Source of the DNA: HXMU1420-13 sp965601825
GTDB taxonomy: Bacteria > Bacteroidota > Rhodothermia > Balneolales > Balneolaceae
DNA length: 64,000 nucleotides
Direction of reading: 5' to 3'
Assembly (NCBI GenBank): GCA_965601825.1
Contig: OZ271839.1
Location: 1,612,001-1,676,000, forward strand
Shown here: piece after piece, positions 61,011 to 64,000 of the stretch
How the letters are laid out: the number at the start of each line of letters is the position of its first letter
Position numbering within the stretch: position 1 is the first letter of the stretch
Notes under the pieces: model-generated
What the model was told of the DNA's origin: nothing
Database searches by the model: none
Seen by the model: the letters and a program-made list of their open reading frames with translations, nothing else
Program-made: the position numbers and the translations under genes

Positions 61011-62356
61011 TGAGCTACAGGGCACCGTTCTAAGGCTGCTTTGTAGGCATTTTCGAGTATGTTTAGCCCTTCATCTACCTGATCTTTAGTGACAGTTAGT
61101 GGTGGACGGAATCGAACTGTTTTATCTCCACATGAAAGGATCATCATTCCATGAGTAATACATTCGTTTATAACCGCATTTCTTGAATGACCATCAGGAA
61201 GATCGATCGCACACATTAAACCTTTACCTCTTGCATTAGATAGATGCTCATAATTTGCCTCTAATGCCTCAAGTCGAGTTAATAAATAATTTCCTACTTC
61301 TGCAGCATTTTCAACAAGATGATCTTCTTGAATAATATTTAGAATTCGACCAAATCGAACCATATCAACTAGGTTTCCACCCCACGTTGAATTAATTCTA
61401 GATGAAACTTTGAAACAGTTAGTCTCAACTTCGTCGATACGTGGACCAGCTAGAATTCCACATACCTGAGCTTTCTTACCAAAAGAAATGATATCTGGAG
61501 TTACATAATGCTCATGAGCCCAAAACTTACCTGTTAAACCAACACCGGTCTGAACTTCATCATAAATAAGTAAAGCTTCATGCTTATCAGCTAATTGACG
61601 TAGTGCTTCATGGAATTGTGGTCTGAAATGACGATCACCACCTTCTGCCTGAATCGGTTCAATCAGTATACAAGCGATGTCATCTTTGTACATCTGGAAG
61701 TATCGTTCAATTTGAGCTACCGCAAGCTTCTCGTCTTTCTTCACCATTTCAATATGATGCGGAGTTTCCGGAAAACGCATAGCTGGACTGATAACACGAG
61801 GCCAGTTAAACTTCGGGAAGTACTTAATTTTATCTTCAAGAGTATTTGTGACTGAAAGAGTGTATCCAGATCGGCCATGAAAAGCTTGCTCAAAGTGAAG
61901 AACCATATGTCCTTTTTCTTCTCGATATCCTTTCTGAAAGTTCTTTTGCACTTTCCAATCAAAGGCAACTTTCATAGCATTTTCAACAGCTAAAGATCCT
62001 CCTGAAATAAAGAAGGAATGATGTAGTGTTGGAGGAACAGCAATGTTGCTAAATGACTCCATAAATTCAGCTAATTCTTCTGTATACACATCCGAATTAG
62101 AAGGTTTATTAATAGCCACACGGCCTAATTTTGCTACAAATTCATCATCGCCTGCAATCTTATCATGATTCATACCAAGAGGATTTGAAGCAAAAAATGT
62201 GAAGAAGTCTAGATAGTTCTTTCCTGATTTACTGTCGTATAAATAAGCTCCCTTGCTTTTATTTAGATCTAACACCATATCAAACCCATCGGTTAATAAG
62301 TGTTTACCTAAGATTTTACGTACTTCTTCTGGTTGGATAAATTCTTGTACAGCCAT
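61007..62356 (-). CDS. lat: L-lysine 6-transaminase
   Basis: 449 residues, class III PLP aminotransferase. The family-specific N-terminus (VRKILGKHLLTDGFDMVLDLNKSKG), FASNPLGMNH, the HGRSGYTLSVTNT segment, DEVQTGVGLTGKFWAHEHY and the PLP lysine in ISFGKKAQVCGI (near 305) point to L-lysine 6-transaminase, which converts lysine and 2-oxoglutarate to aminoadipate semialdehyde (cyclising to piperideine carboxylate) and glutamate. It lies 85 bases downstream of rocD on the same strand. Confidence 0.92.
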   Translation of the reverse strand: MAVQEFIQPEEVRKILGKHLLTDGFDMVLDLNKSKGAYLYDSKSGKNYLDFFTFFASNPLGMNHDKIAGDDEFVAKLGRVAINKPSNSDVYTEELAEFMESFSNIAVPPTLHHSFFISGGSLAVENAMKVAFDWKVQKNFQKGYREEKGHMVLHFEQAFHGRSGYTLSVTNTLEDKIKYFPKFNWPRVISPAMRFPETPHHIEMVKKDEKLAVAQIERYFQMYKDDIACILIEPIQAEGGDRHFRPQFHEALRQLADKHEALLIYDEVQTGVGLTGKFWAHEHYVTPDIISFGKKAQVCGILAGPRIDEVETNCFKVSSRINSTWGGNLVDMVRFGRILNIIQEDHLVENAAEVGNYLLTRLEALEANYEHLSNARGKGLMCAIDLPDGHSRNAVINECITHGMMILSCGDKTVRFRPPLTVTKDQVDEGLNILENAYKAALERCPVAH

Positions 62357-62427
62357 CTACTCCCTGCGATATAAAGCGTTATTAATTCAGTCTTCAAAAC
62401 TACCAAACTTGTGGGTAGGACTCAATC

Positions 62428-62443
62428 AAAAAAGCGCTTTTTT
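62428..62443. repeat. 16-bp palindrome spanning the rocD stop codon
   Basis: AAAAAAGCGCTTTTTT is a perfect dyad whose right end covers the first bases of the rocD stop. On the minus strand it is followed by GATTG and so is a weak terminator at best. It contains the same AAAAGCGCTTTT core as 23106-23117. Confidence 0.45.
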
Positions 62444-63704
62444 ATTGCTGAAATTCAGTTAATGTTTTACTTATGATAGAAACACAATCCAATAATTCAG
62501 CTTCAGTCATAACTAGGGGTGGAGCGAATCGAATAATGTTACCATGAGTCGGTTTGGCCAGGAGACCGTTCTCTTTTAAAGCCAAGCAGAATCTCCATGC
62601 AGTATCACTATCAGGTGTGTCGTTTATAATAACTGCATTTAATAATCCTTTTCCTCTCACTTTTACGAATAGGTCGTGCTTATCAACTAGGTCCTGCATC
62701 TTCTCTCTGAATATCTTGCCTAGCTTTCTGGCATTTTGAGCAAGTTTCTCATCATCTACTACATTTAATGCACTCATTGCCACCTTACATGCAAGAGGGT
62801 TGCCGCCATAAGTTGAACCATGCTGACCAGGACGAATTACATCCATTACTTCCCGGTCTGCTAGAACTGCAGATACAGGATATGAACCACCAGATAAAGC
62901 TTTGCCTAAAATTAAAATATCGGGTTTAGTGTATGTAGATCCTCTTTCACAGTGTGCTTCACAATTACAATCGCCACAAATTGCTAGTAATGAACCTGTT
63001 CTTGCAATACCTGTTTGAATTTCATCAGCCATAAAGAGTACATTTTTCTCTTTACATAATGATGCAGCTTCTTGAATATAGGTTATATCAGGAACGACTA
63101 CACCAGCTTCTCCCTGGATTGGTTCAACTAAGAAACCAACTACATTTGGTAATTCAAGTGCTTTTTTTAAAGAATCAATATCATCATAAGCTACTTTGAC
63201 AAATCCTTTTGTGTATGGGCCAAAGTTTTTTCTTGCATCAGGATCGTTTGAAAAGGAAATAATAGTGGTTGTTCTACCGTGGAAATTATTATCACAAACA
63301 ATAATTACTGCCTCATGATCTTCAATTCCCTTTTTTTCATAGCCCCATTTTCTGCAAATTTTAATTGCAGTTTCAACGGCTTCTGCACCAGTATTCATCG
63401 GTAGGATTTTATCCAAGCCAAAATACTCACTCATAAACTGTTCATATTCTCCCAGAACGTTATTATAAAATGCTCGAGAGGTTAAAGTGAGTGTTTTACT
63501 CTGTTCGATAAGAGTTTCTGTGATTTTAGGATGGCAGTGACCTTGGTTTACAGCTGAGTATGCGGAAAGAAAATCATAGTATTTATTTCCTTCGGGATCC
63601 CAAACGTAAACGCCTTCACCTTTTGATAAAACTACTGGAAGGGGGTGGTAATTATGTGCTCCGTATTCGTTCTCTAATTGAATTGCTTTTTCAGACGATA
63701 TCAT
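62442..63704 (-). CDS. rocD: Ornithine aminotransferase
   Basis: 420 residues, class III PLP aminotransferase: YDFLSAYSAVNQGHCHPKI, MNTGAEAVETAIKICRKWGY, NNFHGRTTTIISFS, ADEIQTGIARTG and the PLP lysine K268 in LILGKALSGG. It interconverts ornithine and glutamate semialdehyde (to pyrroline-5-carboxylate). Between helix and PLP lysine is an insertion with four cysteines, C243, C246, C248 and C252 (ICGDCNCEAHC), absent from the textbook enzymes and known to me from relatives in this phylum. The gene is probably co-transcribed with lat. Confidence 0.95.
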   Translation of the reverse strand: MISSEKAIQLENEYGAHNYHPLPVVLSKGEGVYVWDPEGNKYYDFLSAYSAVNQGHCHPKITETLIEQSKTLTLTSRAFYNNVLGEYEQFMSEYFGLDKILPMNTGAEAVETAIKICRKWGYEKKGIEDHEAVIIVCDNNFHGRTTTIISFSNDPDARKNFGPYTKGFVKVAYDDIDSLKKALELPNVVGFLVEPIQGEAGVVVPDITYIQEAASLCKEKNVLFMADEIQTGIARTGSLLAICGDCNCEAHCERGSTYTKPDILILGKALSGGSYPVSAVLADREVMDVIRPGQHGSTYGGNPLACKVAMSALNVVDDEKLAQNARKLGKIFREKMQDLVDKHDLFVKVRGKGLLNAVIINDTPDSDTAWRFCLALKENGLLAKPTHGNIIRFAPPLVMTEAELLDCVSIISKTLTEFQQ

Positions 63705-63813
63705 TCATTTCTCCATTTTTCTCAAAAATATGCAAAGGTTAAATGAATGTCTTTAAAATGATAAAAAATGATTGAAGTTCAGTAACGATTAGTCTTATAT
63801 TGCAAGTCTACAT

Positions 63814-63886
<73 letters not shown>

Positions 63887-63896
63887 CTAAATCTTT

Positions 63897-63923
63897 AAGG
63901 CTCCAATAGGAGCCTTTTTTTTT
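63897..63923 (+). terminator. Intrinsic terminator of tRNA-fMet
   Basis: AAGGCTCC (63897-63904) pairs with GGAGCCTT (63909-63916) around AATA, followed by T to 63923. Confidence 0.93.
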
Positions 63924-63943
63924 GAAATTAAAATCTCAAAAAC

Positions 63944-64000
63944 ATGTATAGAAAACTATTCTCTGCCTTAATTCTAATTGTATTGTTTGCTGGATGTGGA
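63944..64000 (+). CDS. Lipoprotein gene, only the first 19 codons in the window
   Basis: The ATG at 63944 opens a frame reading MYRKLFSALILIVLFAGCG that runs off the window. Basic start, hydrophobic core and the LFAGC lipobox (cysteine 18) show a lipoprotein signal. Nothing can be said about the mature protein. Confidence 0.7.
   Translation, partial: MYRKLFSALILIVLFAGCG

Overview
The window is chromosomal DNA of a low-to-mid GC, Gram-negative bacterium of the Bacteroidota/Balneolota branch, most likely a marine Balneolaceae-like organism. This is inferred from the gene repertoire, not from a search. Pointers are a DnaE with a fused N-terminal proofreading exonuclease, a fused CcoN-CcoO cytochrome oxidase subunit with a one-haem CcoP, a TonB receptor with a carboxypeptidase-like N-domain, L-lysine 6-transaminase, many secreted proteins ending their signal peptide in AQ, and starts that mostly lack a strong Shine-Dalgarno sequence. 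Gene density is high; the only gene-free stretch above 300 bases is 1817-2458.

Layout. 1-1816: 3' part of a C39-type peptide exporter (ABC transporter). 1817-2458: non-coding, hairpin-rich. 2459-7250: DNA polymerase III alpha and thioredoxin. 7366-14122: RsbW-type ATPase, PiT-like membrane protein, HNH nuclease, DsrE-like protein, nucleoside hydrolase, glycoside hydrolase, DUF1801 protein. 14231-23090: mnmA, DUF4412 protein, DUF255 thioredoxin protein, a class III adenylate cyclase with a START-like front end, ndk, NamZ-type muramidase, rlmB. 23168-32780: GDPD, pyrG-nudix, a TPR histidine kinase, a YtcJ-like amidohydrolase lipoprotein, two tandem YbjN-like secreted paralogues, a PA0069-type radical SAM protein. 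32966-39294: TonB receptor translationally coupled to an SGNH-fold lipoprotein whose catalytic residues are lost, then a redoxin-pdxH-trmB operon. 40357-45334: tetR-fadE and lrp-methionine gamma-lyase pairs. 45411-47419 (minus): lemA-TPM-TPM operon. 48326-57171 (minus): a complete cbb3 oxidase operon in the order rrf2-ccoI-ccoS-ccoNO-ccoQ-ccoP-ccoG-ccoH-safE. 57409-63886: purL, SDR, L-lysine and ornithine aminotransferases, initiator tRNA. The window ends in the first 19 codons of a lipoprotein gene.

How genes work together. The best-integrated system is the cbb3 operon: an Rrf2 regulator leads it, a P-type copper ATPase and CcoS/G/H serve assembly, and CcoNO-Q-P form the enzyme. Upstream of rrf2 lies a strong promoter followed at once by a 28-bp dyad, consistent with autoregulation. 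FadE with its TetR regulator and methionine gamma-lyase with its Lrp regulator look like small, locally controlled catabolic modules. Lysine and ornithine aminotransferases stand side by side and feed semialdehyde/pyrroline intermediates.

I found no CRISPR array, insertion sequence, prophage, rRNA or clear defence island. The least explained items are the TonB receptor/degenerate SGNH lipoprotein pair, the cyclase fusion, the YbjN-like tandem pair with a 16-bp inverted repeat between the copies, and several large intergenic hairpins.
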